Positions 41,803-50,362 of a stretch of DNA of 64,000 nucleotides are shown here, in pieces. Both the position numbers and the translations under genes were made by a program. The DNA is from Bacteriovoracaceae bacterium UBA3083 (GTDB taxonomy: Bacteria; Bdellovibrionota; Bacteriovoracia; Bacteriovoracales; Bacteriovoracaceae): NCBI GenBank assembly GCA_002366565.1, contig DFBJ01000009.1:496001-560000 (forward strand), read 5' to 3'. The notes below the pieces were generated by a model. The model saw only the letters and a program-made list of their open reading frames with translations, was not told where the DNA came from and did not search any database. Numbering within the stretch: position 1 is the first letter of the stretch; every line of letters begins with the position of its first letter.

Positions 41803-42504
41803 ATGATAAAGTTTGTTATGAACAAAATTTTATTAGTTGTATTCCTCGGGGTTATTTCATCTGTTACTTTCTCTAAAGAGACAGTTTCAATTGTTTTTAG
41901 TGAAAGAGTTAAGGCGATGGCTCAATTCTATTTAGATGAAATCGAAGTGATATATAAGAAAGCAGGAATTGAACCAATAGTTAGAACCTTTCCAGAGCCT
42001 AGAGCATTACATTTCTTTAACAATTCTAAAGCAGATGCTTTAGGTGTAAAGATTGAAGAATTTGAATCACATAATCCAAATGCAATAAAGATTGATGCTC
42101 CTATTTTAAAAAATATTAAGTTCAGGGCCTACGTCTTGAAAAAAGACTTTAATCGAGTAAAAACACTAAAGAAACCACATGTTATTACCTCTGTTCAGTG
42201 CCTAGGCTGTAAAGGGTATTCAAAAGTAAATAATTTAAAAATATCTTCTTACTTTAAGAGGGTAGATACAGGTATTAAGTTATTACAAAAGAAGCGAGCT
42301 GACATATTAATTGCCTCTGAAGTTTCAATGAAAGCCTATTCAAAAGGTTTACTTGTTCCACTTAATAAAAAAGTATACAAGAGTGATCTTTATCACTTCA
42401 TAAGTAAAAGAAAATCTCACCTTAAAGCTATTTTAGAAAAAGAGTTTAAAGCAGCTATCTCTCGAAATGTGTTTGATTTAAAGAGAATGAAAATACAAAA
42501 ATAA
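41803..42504 (+). CDS. Periplasmic solute-binding-like protein, paralogue 3 of 3
   Basis: 233 residues, or 228 if the ATG at 41818 is used. Signal peptide about 6-24. It has AQFYLDEIEVIYKKAG, FPEPRALHFFNNSKADALG, IDAPILKN, SVQCLGCKGYSKVNNLK with the CLGC pair, KRADILIASEVS, and SDLYHFISKRKSHLKAIL. It follows paralogue 2 by 25 bp and is likely co-transcribed. Confidence 0.72.
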   Translation: MIKFVMNKILLVVFLGVISSVTFSKETVSIVFSERVKAMAQFYLDEIEVIYKKAGIEPIVRTFPEPRALHFFNNSKADALGVKIEEFESHNPNAIKIDAPILKNIKFRAYVLKKDFNRVKTLKKPHVITSVQCLGCKGYSKVNNLKISSYFKRVDTGIKLLQKKRADILIASEVSMKAYSKGLLVPLNKKVYKSDLYHFISKRKSHLKAILEKEFKAAISRNVFDLKRMKIQK

Positions 42505-42508
42505 TTTT

Positions 42509-42552
42509 AACTCCAAATAAGCAAAATCTTGGATTGATGCCTATTTGGAGTT
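42509..42552. terminator. Hairpin between paralogue 3 and xth, possible terminator
   Basis: AACTCCAAATA (42509-42519) pairs with TATTTGGAGTT (42542-42552), a perfect 11-bp stem with a 22-nt loop. The genes converge here. The U-run is weak on both strands. Confidence 0.5.
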
Positions 42553-42557
42553 GTTAA

Positions 42558-43331
42558 CTAAAGTTTGATTTCAAGTGAAATAGGGCAGTGGTCACTCCCT
42601 AGAATATCTGTATGATGGTTACAGCTTGTAATATTTTTTACGAGATTACTTGTCGACCAGAAGTAGTCAATTCTCCAGCCTATATTTCTCTCTCTACAGT
42701 TTGATCTATATGTCCACCAAGTGTAGTGCCCATTTTCCTCTGGAGTGAAATGTCTGAAGAGGTCTACAAAACCAATTTCTTGAAAATGATCCATCCAGTC
42801 CCTTTCTATCTCTAGAAAGCCTGTCGATTTCTTATTTGTTTTTGGGTTCGCTAGATCAATAGGGTGATGAGCAGTATTATAGTCTCCGGTAATGACTATT
42901 TCCTTCTTAGTCTCTTTGTATAGAGAAAGAGCTTTCTCTTCAATTGCCTTACAGTAGTCCATTTTATAAGGAACTCTTGCATGATCTCTCTGACCATTTG
43001 GAAAATAACAGTTAAAGAGAATAATGTTGTCGAACTCTGTGATTATAGTTCTTCCTTCAGAATCAAATTCTTCTATTCCTAGCCCTACGGTATGAGTATG
43101 GTTAATACCATTTTTAACCCATGTAGATACGCCTGAGTAGCCTTTCTTCACAGCAGGGGCATAGATGGCAGTATGCTCTTTTGGATGAACGAGCTGCTCA
43201 TTTAGCTGCTCTGGGAGTGCTTTTGTTTCCTGGTAGCAATAAACATCTGCTAGTTCATTTAAGTACCATTCGTACAAACCTTTCTTTTCACAAGCTCTAA
43301 TGCCTGCAACGTTCCATGAGTATATCTTCAT
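42558..43331 (-). CDS. xth: Exodeoxyribonuclease III (AP endonuclease)
   Basis: 257 residues, the normal length. It removes abasic sites and 3' blocks from DNA. Visible motifs: SWNVAGIRA, QETKA (metal Glu), FNCYFPNGQ, ITGDYNTAHHPIDLANP, W and the C-terminal WRIDYFW and LGSDHCPI (catalytic Asp/His). Closest to the ExoA-like branch. AAGGAAG precedes the ATG. Confidence 0.95.
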   Translation of the reverse strand: MKIYSWNVAGIRACEKKGLYEWYLNELADVYCYQETKALPEQLNEQLVHPKEHTAIYAPAVKKGYSGVSTWVKNGINHTHTVGLGIEEFDSEGRTIITEFDNIILFNCYFPNGQRDHARVPYKMDYCKAIEEKALSLYKETKKEIVITGDYNTAHHPIDLANPKTNKKSTGFLEIERDWMDHFQEIGFVDLFRHFTPEENGHYTWWTYRSNCRERNIGWRIDYFWSTSNLVKNITSCNHHTDILGSDHCPISLEIKL

Positions 43332-43448
43332 ATCGCTTCCTTTGTGTGTGAGGGGCTAAGTTATCAAAAAAGTGACTACTTTTGGAGTAATATTTCGATA
43401 GATTTATAAGAGAGAGGTAGTCTGTAAAGTTCTGTTTTTATTAGTAAT

Positions 43449-43466
43449 ATGAAGAAAGCTAAGTGA
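43449..43466 (+). repeat. Five-codon mini-ORF repeating the N-terminus of the YihY protein
   Basis: ATG AAG AAA GCT AAG TGA (MKKAK stop) lies 46 bp before the in-frame ATG AAA AAA GCT AAG at 43495, a 15-bp match with one mismatch. Likely a small local duplication; it could be a leader peptide but has no ribosome site. Confidence 0.4.
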
Positions 43467-43479
43467 TATTCGTAAAGTG

Positions 43480-44481
43480 ATGCATAATCTCGTAATGAAA
43501 AAAGCTAAGCACCAAATAATTCAATTTAGTCGAAATTATGAATCTTACAGCTACAGACTTACAACAAAAGTAGTCTCGAAGATGCTTCATGGACTATTTC
43601 TTTTTAAGAAAAGAAAATGTGAGATCCTTGCAGGAGCGACAACATTCTTTGCATTGCTCAGTTTTTGTCCGGCCATGCTGTTATTTATATCTTTGATTGG
43701 CTACATTACTGGTGACGTTGAGGGAGCAAAGAGTGTCGTATTAAGTACAGTTAATGAAAATATACCAAGTTTAGCACCTTGGATCTTGAAAAGCATCTCA
43801 GCAATTGTTGACCAACAATTACATACAACAAAATCTTCTAACGTTTTTAATATATTATTTCTAGGGTATTCACTAATAGGATTAATCTCCGCCCTAATGT
43901 ATGGAGTGAGAACAATAGCTGGTTCAAGAGCGAGTGGAGGTTACTTAGTAGAAGACGCAAAATCTTTTCTTGTGGGGACTCTCATGACTGTGTTCTTTGG
44001 CTTTCTTTTTATAAGTTCAAATGAAGTATTATTTAAAGCAATCTTCTTTTCTGGTCAGAGTGAATTTCCTAGTTTTGCTCGTACTATCTTTAATTTTCAA
44101 ATTCTACCAATCGTTTCATCTATTTTATTTTTCACTGCTTTTTATAAATTTAGTTCAGGAAAGAAAATTTCTTCAGCAAATGCCTTTCTTGGAGCCTGTT
44201 CATTTGTAGCATTATTTATTTTAGGAAAATCTGGTCATTGGATATATGTACAAACTTCAAAGCAGGATCTTGCTCAGAATTATGGTAACTTCTCAAGTAT
44301 GGTGATGGCCGTAGTTTGGATTTACTACTTAGTATGCTCTTTCTTTTATGGTGCAAGCTTATCTAATATTGAGAAAGAAAATGTGTTCTCTATTGTAGCC
44401 GTTAAAGATGAAGACTCAGTGGACCCTGATGCTCCTCCTGCTATACCTGGAGAGGAGCAATATTTTGAATCTGCCTCTTAA
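43480..44481 (+). CDS. YihY-family inner-membrane protein
   Basis: 333 residues (328 if the ATG at 43495 is used). Six membrane helices with the family marks FFALLSFCPAMLLFISLIGY and QNYGNFSSMVMAVVWIYYLVCSFFYGASL. YihY proteins were once called RNase BN but are membrane proteins of unclear function, sometimes called virulence factor BrkB. A charged C-terminal tail follows. Neither start has a Shine-Dalgarno; TGATATTCG ends 7 nt before 43480. The N-terminus has a small duplication (see findings). Convergent with the PLD gene, overlapping 4 bp. Confidence 0.85.
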   Translation: MHNLVMKKAKHQIIQFSRNYESYSYRLTTKVVSKMLHGLFLFKKRKCEILAGATTFFALLSFCPAMLLFISLIGYITGDVEGAKSVVLSTVNENIPSLAPWILKSISAIVDQQLHTTKSSNVFNILFLGYSLIGLISALMYGVRTIAGSRASGGYLVEDAKSFLVGTLMTVFFGFLFISSNEVLFKAIFFSGQSEFPSFARTIFNFQILPIVSSILFFTAFYKFSSGKKISSANAFLGACSFVALFILGKSGHWIYVQTSKQDLAQNYGNFSSMVMAVVWIYYLVCSFFYGASLSNIEKENVFSIVAVKDEDSVDPDAPPAIPGEEQYFESAS

Positions 44482-45998
44482 AGTAAGTTTTTAAGTAATA
44501 TTGACGGTATTGCGATTAAGTTCATAATTACTTTACTCATCTTAGTTGGGTTTCCGTAAACATCAGCTTCTAGATTATTACCATCTACTGCTTGGTGATC
44601 TCCAACAATTTTAAATCCGGCTTCAGATCTGGTCGATATGTTATTTAAAACTTCATTTGTTAATTCTTTATTACCCTTACAAAATAGTGCCATTTCTGAA
44701 TTATAGAAATTCGATCTATTATCAACGTTATAGGTTCCAATCATTACTTCATCTGAGTCGTACACTTGTGTCTTTGAGTGAGTTCCCCATTTTGCGTGTT
44801 TTACACCTTCTGAAATAGTGTCATGTTCTGGAATCCATTTACCATTGTGTATGTATGGAGTAACACCGGCCGCTTGCCATTTAAATACATCTGTATAGAA
44901 GTTCGCAGCAACATAAACAGCATCAGTAGAACCTAAGCTATTAGTATATATTTTTATATCAATACCTTTATCAAGCATGTCATACATTAAGTTTCTTGTT
45001 ATCTTATTATTGATAAAATATGGAGATGAAATGACTATGTTTTCTTGTAGGTTTTCAATCTTTTTATCTAGAACCTTTCTAAGTACGCGATATTTTTCCG
45101 CATAGTTCTCTTTCATTCTTTGTGAGAATCTCGCCCCTGGAAGATCTGTTGCATAAGTTGTCTGTGGACAGTCATAGACCTTTTTATTTTCTAAGATAGG
45201 TCTTGAGATCTCTTCAACTTTATTCTTTATTTCTATATCTTTATTCGTTTCAGTTAGAAATATTTTGGCGTTCTCTTTTGCTTCTTTAAACGATTTTAGT
45301 TCGCTATCATAGTTTCTAATAACAGCTTCACGTCTTCCTCTTTTATATAGCTTTAGTAGCTTTTTAGATGGCTTCGTTGGTGCTTTTGGTGTCTCTATTA
45401 TTTTATGTTTAAAGTATTCATCAAAAGACTCTCGCATCGTTTTTACGATACTTCCTTTTACGTATATATCTCTATCTAGGAAATTGAAATGCTCTGAAAG
45501 ATCAAAGTAGTCATCACCAATATTTCTTCCACCAGTAATGGCCTCTTTATCGTCGATAACAAATAATTTTCTATGTGATCTAAATTGTGTTGTTGAAAGT
45601 TCAAGTAGGCTAGCATCATTATAAAATCTTAAATCAATATTATATTGTTTTAGCTCTTCTGAAATATGATTATCTAAAGCAAATATTGGCATCGACTTAT
45701 CGACAAGAATTCTAACCTTTACACCTCTTTTAGCGGCTTCAATAAGTGCGTGGGTGAGTATTCTTCCCGCTTGGTCTTGATTGTAAATGAAGTATTCAAC
45801 CTCAATAGAACTCTTTGCTCGCTTAATCATGTCGAGTCTCATTTGTAGAGCTGCGATTCCACTATTTAGGACAATCATCTGGTTGCTGACTAATTCTTCT
45901 GTACTATTTTGTACCTTAAAGAATGGTGCCTTTAGAGGTGTGGCATGTATTCCTTGAGAAAAAATGGCAAAAGAGAGAGCAAGTAGAGCAGTCTTCAT
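44478..45998 (-). CDS. Secreted phospholipase D-family protein
   Basis: 506 residues with a signal peptide (about 1-19). Two HKD sites: SHRKLFVIDD (His142, Lys144, Asp149) with the following GGRNIGDDYFD, and THSKTQVYDSDE with TYNVDNRS near residue 410. A charged helical insert (about 205-290) separates them. This is the layout of cardiolipin-synthase-like PLD proteins but exported; PLDs of this type in predators may digest prey membranes (inference). AGGATA precedes the ATG. Confidence 0.88.
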   Translation of the reverse strand: MKTALLALSFAIFSQGIHATPLKAPFFKVQNSTEELVSNQMIVLNSGIAALQMRLDMIKRAKSSIEVEYFIYNQDQAGRILTHALIEAAKRGVKVRILVDKSMPIFALDNHISEELKQYNIDLRFYNDASLLELSTTQFRSHRKLFVIDDKEAITGGRNIGDDYFDLSEHFNFLDRDIYVKGSIVKTMRESFDEYFKHKIIETPKAPTKPSKKLLKLYKRGRREAVIRNYDSELKSFKEAKENAKIFLTETNKDIEIKNKVEEISRPILENKKVYDCPQTTYATDLPGARFSQRMKENYAEKYRVLRKVLDKKIENLQENIVISSPYFINNKITRNLMYDMLDKGIDIKIYTNSLGSTDAVYVAANFYTDVFKWQAAGVTPYIHNGKWIPEHDTISEGVKHAKWGTHSKTQVYDSDEVMIGTYNVDNRSNFYNSEMALFCKGNKELTNEVLNNISTRSEAGFKIVGDHQAVDGNNLEADVYGNPTKMSKVIMNLIAIPSILLKNLL

Positions 45999-46077
45999 AA
46001 GTATCTATCCTAATTGAGGTTTATGAAGAGATTTTATAGTACCTATGAAAAGGAAGAGTCTTTTCTGTAATATATTC

Positions 46078-46106
46078 AAGAGGTGTAGTAATTTTTTACA
46101 CCTCTT
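46078..46106 (-). terminator. Hairpin after ilvA, possible terminator
   Basis: AAGAGGTGTA (46078-46087) pairs with TACACCTCTT (46097-46106). The stem is perfect, but the U-run sits in the loop, not after it. Confidence 0.5.
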
Positions 46107-46127
46107 AATTATCATAATTTCAGTTAC

Positions 46128-47336
46128 TTAGTCTCTAGTTACCGATAGCCCTATCTTTTGAATTGAGGAGACGATGTCATCAATATGTTCATGACCTTTT
46201 GTTTCAAGAGTGAAGTGAACAGCTGTTTGACCTAAATTAGTATTAGAGAAGGTTCTATTGTGGTGAATATCAACAATATTGGCTCCGTGATCTGAGACAA
46301 TTTTTGATAGATCAGAGATGATACCCGGAGTATCTGGTACCATTATCTTGAGTGTTATGAGTCTTCCATCTTCAGAGAGACCTCTTTCAATTACTCTTGA
46401 GAGGAAGTTCACATCGATATTTCCACCTGAAATAATAACACCAACTTTCTTACCTTCTATATTAGATATTTTTCCATGTGAAAGTGCTGCGAAAGCTGCT
46501 GCCCCGGCTCCTTCTACAAGTATCTTTTCAACTTCAAGCAGCATCATAATTGATTGTGCCATTTCAGGTTCAGTTACAGTTACAACCTCATCTACATATT
46601 TTGAGACTATTTCAAAAGTATTTTCTTTAACTGTTGTAACAGCAATTCCATCAGCAATTGTTTTTGCCTTTGGAACTTCTACAATTTTATTAGCTTCTAG
46701 TGAAGACTTCATTGCAGTCATCTGCTGAGCTTCAACACCTATAATTCTTACATTAGGATTACGATCCTTCAAAGCTACAGAGACTCCAGAAATTAAGCCA
46801 CCGCCACCAATAGGTGCAATTAGAACATCTAGGTCTGGAAGAGCTTCATGAATTTCAAGGCCTATTGTTCCCTGACCAGAAATAATATCTTTATCATTAA
46901 ATGGATGAATAAATGTGTATCCTTTTTTCTTTTGTATTTCTTGAGCTTTTAAATATGCATCATCGTAGAAGTTACCGTGAAGTACTACTTTTGCTCCAAA
47001 TTTCTTAGTTCCTTGAATTTTTGATAGAGGAGTTGTTTCAGGCATTACAATCGTTGCATTAATTCCAAGTTTCTTTGCAGCAAGGGCTACACCTTGTGCA
47101 TGATTTCCTGCTGAGGAAGCAATTACACCTTTAGCCTTTTCTTCATTTGTTAGATTGGCCAAACGATTGAGTGCCCCTCTTACTTTATAGGCACCAGTGA
47201 GTTGTAGATTTTCTAACTTCAAAAAGACTTTACAATTAGTGTGCTCACTTAGAGTTGTAGAGTAAGTACATGGCGTTTTAATGATCTGATGACCAATCTG
47301 TTCTTGTGCTCTTTCAATATCTTTTATCGTTATCAT
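46128..47336 (-). CDS. ilvA: Threonine ammonia-lyase with C-terminal ACT domain
   Basis: 402 residues, about the short single-ACT form. It converts threonine to 2-oxobutanoate, the first step to isoleucine, or serves in threonine breakdown. PLP-binding Lys51 is in QLTGAYKVRGA; the phosphate loop is GGGGLISG (about 180). The final 75 residues form one ACT domain (ITLKIMVPDTPGIISDLSKIV). The symbol is by family; a catabolic tdcB-like role is possible. Confidence 0.92.
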   Translation of the reverse strand: MITIKDIERAQEQIGHQIIKTPCTYSTTLSEHTNCKVFLKLENLQLTGAYKVRGALNRLANLTNEEKAKGVIASSAGNHAQGVALAAKKLGINATIVMPETTPLSKIQGTKKFGAKVVLHGNFYDDAYLKAQEIQKKKGYTFIHPFNDKDIISGQGTIGLEIHEALPDLDVLIAPIGGGGLISGVSVALKDRNPNVRIIGVEAQQMTAMKSSLEANKIVEVPKAKTIADGIAVTTVKENTFEIVSKYVDEVVTVTEPEMAQSIMMLLEVEKILVEGAGAAAFAALSHGKISNIEGKKVGVIISGGNIDVNFLSRVIERGLSEDGRLITLKIMVPDTPGIISDLSKIVSDHGANIVDIHHNRTFSNTNLGQTAVHFTLETKGHEHIDDIVSSIQKIGLSVTRD

Positions 47337-47428
47337 AATTTCCTCACTGAATGCTTATATTAGTCTATTTTTTTAGGAGTGCAAATAGGTTATACTTACT
47401 TAAAAATAATCAATATAGGATGTTATAT

Positions 47429-48277
47429 ATGGCAAAGTTAAAGCATAAATTTGGTGTAACTTATTATGAAAAGAAAGGTAAGAAGGGCGAAACTCCAATA
47501 GTGTGTCTACACGGTGGACCTGGTGGCATGTCTAAGAAAATGACACCTCTTTTTGAGCTTTCTAATGATAGACAAGTCTTTTTGTATGATCAGATAGGAG
47601 GGGGGAGAAGTACTGCTATTTCTGAAAAACAATGTACTATTGAAACTTTTGTAGAAGAGCTTGATATTCTTGTTAAACATTGGAAGTTAGATGAGTTCTA
47701 TCTTATGGGTGGCTCATGGGGGACGACACTTGCTCTTGAATACTATTTACGAAAAGGTAAGAAGGTTAAAGGGTTAATTTTTCAGTCTCCAATGTTTAGT
47801 GCTAGAGATTGGCAAGAAGATGCAAATATTCTAATTGAAAAGTTACCTGCTAAATATAGAAAAATAATAAATTATTGCCATGAAATTGGTGCCACTGATT
47901 CAAAGGTCTATAAAGAAGCAATTATTGAGTATTACTCAAGGCACGTTTTTAGAAATAAGAAGAAATTACTTGAGAACTCTAAAAAGAAAAATACTAATGC
48001 GCATGGAGAAAAAGTCTATGAATATATGTGGGGACCAAGTGAGTTTATGGCGACGGGTACATTAAGTAAGTATAATCGAGTTAAAGACCTTAAAAAAATT
48101 AAAGTTCCGACTCTATTTATCTGTGGTCAGTATGATGAAGCAACACCAGTTACAGCAAGCCGGTATGTAGAAAAAATCAAAGGATCAAAACTTAAAGTGA
48201 TAAAAGGTGCTTCACATTCTATTTTAAGTGAGAAGCCAAAAGATATGCTTAAAGTAATGAGAGACTTTCTTAAATAA
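47429..48277 (+). CDS. Proline iminopeptidase-like serine peptidase (S33)
   Basis: 282 residues, cytoplasmic. Alpha/beta-hydrolase with CLHGGPGGMS (oxyanion loop), the nucleophile elbow GGSWGTT (Ser96), and the acid and His in CGQYDEATP and GASHSIL. This order marks prolyl aminopeptidases that release N-terminal proline. Start 47429 has AGGA upstream; an in-frame start at 47351 would add a tail that no relative has. It ends at a strong terminator. Confidence 0.85.
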   Translation: MAKLKHKFGVTYYEKKGKKGETPIVCLHGGPGGMSKKMTPLFELSNDRQVFLYDQIGGGRSTAISEKQCTIETFVEELDILVKHWKLDEFYLMGGSWGTTLALEYYLRKGKKVKGLIFQSPMFSARDWQEDANILIEKLPAKYRKIINYCHEIGATDSKVYKEAIIEYYSRHVFRNKKKLLENSKKKNTNAHGEKVYEYMWGPSEFMATGTLSKYNRVKDLKKIKVPTLFICGQYDEATPVTASRYVEKIKGSKLKVIKGASHSILSEKPKDMLKVMRDFLK

Positions 48278-48283
48278 AAAAGA

Positions 48284-48307
48284 GCCCCAGTAAGGGGCCC
48301 TTTTTTT
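48284..48307. terminator. Bidirectional terminator between the peptidase and the TRP-repeat gene
   Basis: GCCCC (48284-48288), loop AGTAA, GGGGC (48294-48298), then CC and seven T. The A-rich left flank gives a U-run on the minus strand as well. Confidence 0.85.
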
Positions 48308-48325
48308 ATATAGCATGTAAGTGCC

Positions 48326-49165
48326 TTATCTTCTTCCAGGCCTTGTTGGGCGAGTAGGTCTGGTAGGTCTTGTAGGTCTTGTTTGAGATGTTTTCTTATT
48401 TGCAGTAGCTATTTGTAGCTGACCTCTGCTTCCAAAGAGATTTGTTGATACTGCTGCAACCTCAATGAACTGCACTTTCTTATCTAGTTCATTTTTAAAT
48501 TTAAATGATACAGGAGAGTTCACTTTTCCTTCTAGCTCATCAAGAAAAACAATTTGCCCATCTGTGAACTTAACTTTTACACTTTTTACTTTAACTTTTC
48601 CCTTTGCTGTTAATTGAAGTGCATTAAAGTTTTTATCAACATTAATTCTTTTAGAGTCTCCAATGACTTTATCTACTTTGAAACTTTTTACTACCTTAAA
48701 TGATAAAGACCTTGTATCAGAGTATTGATAAGTAGGAGTTAATCTTGTGACAGCTTTAAAGGAATCCAGCTTAACAGTTCCTTTTAATTGTAATTTCCAA
48801 GGAGTATTGTCTGCTTGTCTTCGTGAAGATGAATTTAAAGTGAGTGTGTGAAAACCATCATGGTCACTTTTAAATTGCTCAGGAGTACCTGGAATATTTT
48901 GAGGATAGCTTTCGGAGTATCCAATAGCTAAGTTTGCATCTGCATTACCTTGCTTAGACTTTGCAGAAATAACTAATTTCTCTAGCTTGTAACCGTTCAG
49001 GATATCTCTTCCAAGCTTTCTTTCAAGCATTCTCTTTACGTGATATGTTTGCTGCCCTTTAGATTGTTGAGCTGATAAATTGATTTTTAATTTTTGTGTA
49101 ACAGCTAGAACTTGTGGCGATGATAACGTAACTGTTGTTGCTAATAAGCATAAAGTCTTCTTCAT
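48326..49165 (-). CDS. Secreted protein with C-terminal Thr-Arg-Pro repeat
   Basis: 279 residues with a signal peptide (about 1-21, after VLAV). The mature part is rich in beta strands (LKINLSAQQSKG, LTLNSSSRR, LQLKGTVKLDS) and Lys, then five exact Thr-Arg-Pro units at the very end, followed by Gly-Arg-Arg. No family recognised. The basic tail may bind nucleic acid, wall or lipopolysaccharide (inference). GGGAGAG precedes the ATG. Confidence 0.7.
   Translation of the reverse strand: MKKTLCLLATTVTLSSPQVLAVTQKLKINLSAQQSKGQQTYHVKRMLERKLGRDILNGYKLEKLVISAKSKQGNADANLAIGYSESYPQNIPGTPEQFKSDHDGFHTLTLNSSSRRQADNTPWKLQLKGTVKLDSFKAVTRLTPTYQYSDTRSLSFKVVKSFKVDKVIGDSKRINVDKNFNALQLTAKGKVKVKSVKVKFTDGQIVFLDELEGKVNSPVSFKFKNELDKKVQFIEVAAVSTNLFGSRGQLQIATANKKTSQTRPTRPTRPTRPTRPGRR
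48338..48382 (-). repeat. Five tandem 9-bp units coding Thr-Arg-Pro
   Basis: Five in-frame copies with synonymous changes (ACA/ACC/ACT; AGA/CGC/AGG; CCT/CCA), so the repeat is kept at the protein level rather than by recent slippage. Confidence 0.85.
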
Positions 49166-49381
49166 TTTCTTCTCTCTCCCTTAAATGAGCAGTCTCAATA
49201 ATAATTTCTATTATTGGTTTACTCACACTATTCCTTAGTATTTTTAACGATACTTTTTACTAAGCAATCTTTGTGCCAATTTATTTGTTATTGTTAGGAG
49301 ATTTTTTGACTATTTTGGTGTCACTATGGAGTGAATGTAAGATGATGTTAAAAGCATTCTGAGACCAGTTGCAAGCTGGCC

Positions 49382-49894
49382 CTACTTTTCTTTAAAGTCT
49401 GCTTCGAATACACCAGGCTCAACTTCTTTATTAGGCCTTTCTTTGAAGGAAGGGTTTTGACCATGTGTTTCATTTGATGTGTAACTAAATCCTCCACCTG
49501 AGCCAAAACTCGCAAATTTAATATTGCCGCTCTTAATAGCTTTTTCAAAATAGTCCTTAAGGAAGATAATTAGAATATGTCTTGTTCCTGGAAAGACCAT
49601 ACAGATACCCATGATGTCAGTAAGGAAACCTGGAGTTAGTAATAGAAGTCCGCCACCAAATACAAGAAGTCCATGCATCAGTTGTGTTGTTGGTAAGGCC
49701 CCTCTATTTAGATCGTTTTGAATACTACCTAGTATTGCAAGCCCTTGAGACTTCGCGAGACTGGCTCCAACTACACCTGTTAAAATAACCACTGCAAGCG
49801 TGTTTAATCCACCAATTTGCGCACCTATAGAAAATAGTAAGTAAATCTCTATAGCTGGTATAACAGTGAATAAGAGAACTAGAATTGGAAACAT
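49382..49894 (-). CDS. fxsA: FxsA-family cytoplasmic membrane protein
   Basis: 170 residues. FTVIPAIEIYLLFSIGAQIG, a Gly-rich second helix VVILTGVVGASLAKSQG and LLLLTPGFLTDIMGICM match FxsA along the first 120 residues. In E. coli, FxsA overproduction spares cells from phage T7 exclusion by F; the normal role is unclear. The hydrophilic tail from about 125 is variable. AGGAG precedes the ATG. Confidence 0.92.
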   Translation of the reverse strand: MFPILVLLFTVIPAIEIYLLFSIGAQIGGLNTLAVVILTGVVGASLAKSQGLAILGSIQNDLNRGALPTTQLMHGLLVFGGGLLLLTPGFLTDIMGICMVFPGTRHILIIFLKDYFEKAIKSGNIKFASFGSGGGFSYTSNETHGQNPSFKERPNKEVEPGVFEADFKEK

Positions 49895-49990
49895 ATTTAC
49901 TCCTTACTATAATTTATAGCAAAAAATAGTGAAGAACCCTATCATTGTATTGTAAAATTACTGTAAATTAACCTAATTTTGAGGATCTAA

Positions 49991-50332
49991 ATGAATAAAG
50001 ATGATTATGAATTAGTCTATGTAAGTGATGGCTCTGGAAAAAACCAATTAGATAAAGTTAAAGGTAAGAAGAAAGAGAAACTACCTGAAGTTGATCCTGC
50101 GACAACTACTCTAAAGATGAGAATTGAAAAGAAGGGCAGGGGAGGAAAGTCTGTTACCGTATTCTTCGATTACCCAAATAACCCTCCTTACTTTAAGAGA
50201 TTAATGAAAGAGCTTAAGAATTACTGCGCAACTGGTGGTAGTTATAAAGATGATACTTTTGAAATTCAAGGGGACCATAGAGAGAAGCTGAGAGGCTATC
50301 TTGAAAAGAAAGGTTTTGAAGTAAAAGGATAA
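49991..50332 (+). CDS. SUI1-domain (YciH-like) translation initiation factor
   Basis: 113 residues. After a charged N-terminus, KMRIEKKGRGGKSVTVFFDY, LKNYCATGGSYKDDTFEIQGDHREKL and LEKKGFEVKG match the bacterial SUI1/YciH fold, relatives of eIF1. The typical CGTGGS reads CATGGS here. It is thought to affect start-codon choice, of interest because many genes here lack a Shine-Dalgarno. GAGGAT precedes the ATG. Confidence 0.92.
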   Translation: MNKDDYELVYVSDGSGKNQLDKVKGKKKEKLPEVDPATTTLKMRIEKKGRGGKSVTVFFDYPNNPPYFKRLMKELKNYCATGGSYKDDTFEIQGDHREKLRGYLEKKGFEVKG

Positions 50333-50361
50333 AAAAAAGCCACCCTTAGGTGGCCTTTTTT
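50331..50361. terminator. Bidirectional terminator between the SUI1 gene and the DEAD-box gene
   Basis: GCCACC (50339-50344), loop CTTA, GGTGGC (50349-50354), with C and six T after it; eight A before the stem serve the minus strand. Confidence 0.93.
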
Positions 50362-50362
50362 A

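Noticed and set aside
46318..46728. Plus-strand frame of 136 residues inside ilvA
   Set aside because: Ser/Thr/Ile-rich translation that mirrors the ilvA coding strand; no start signal.
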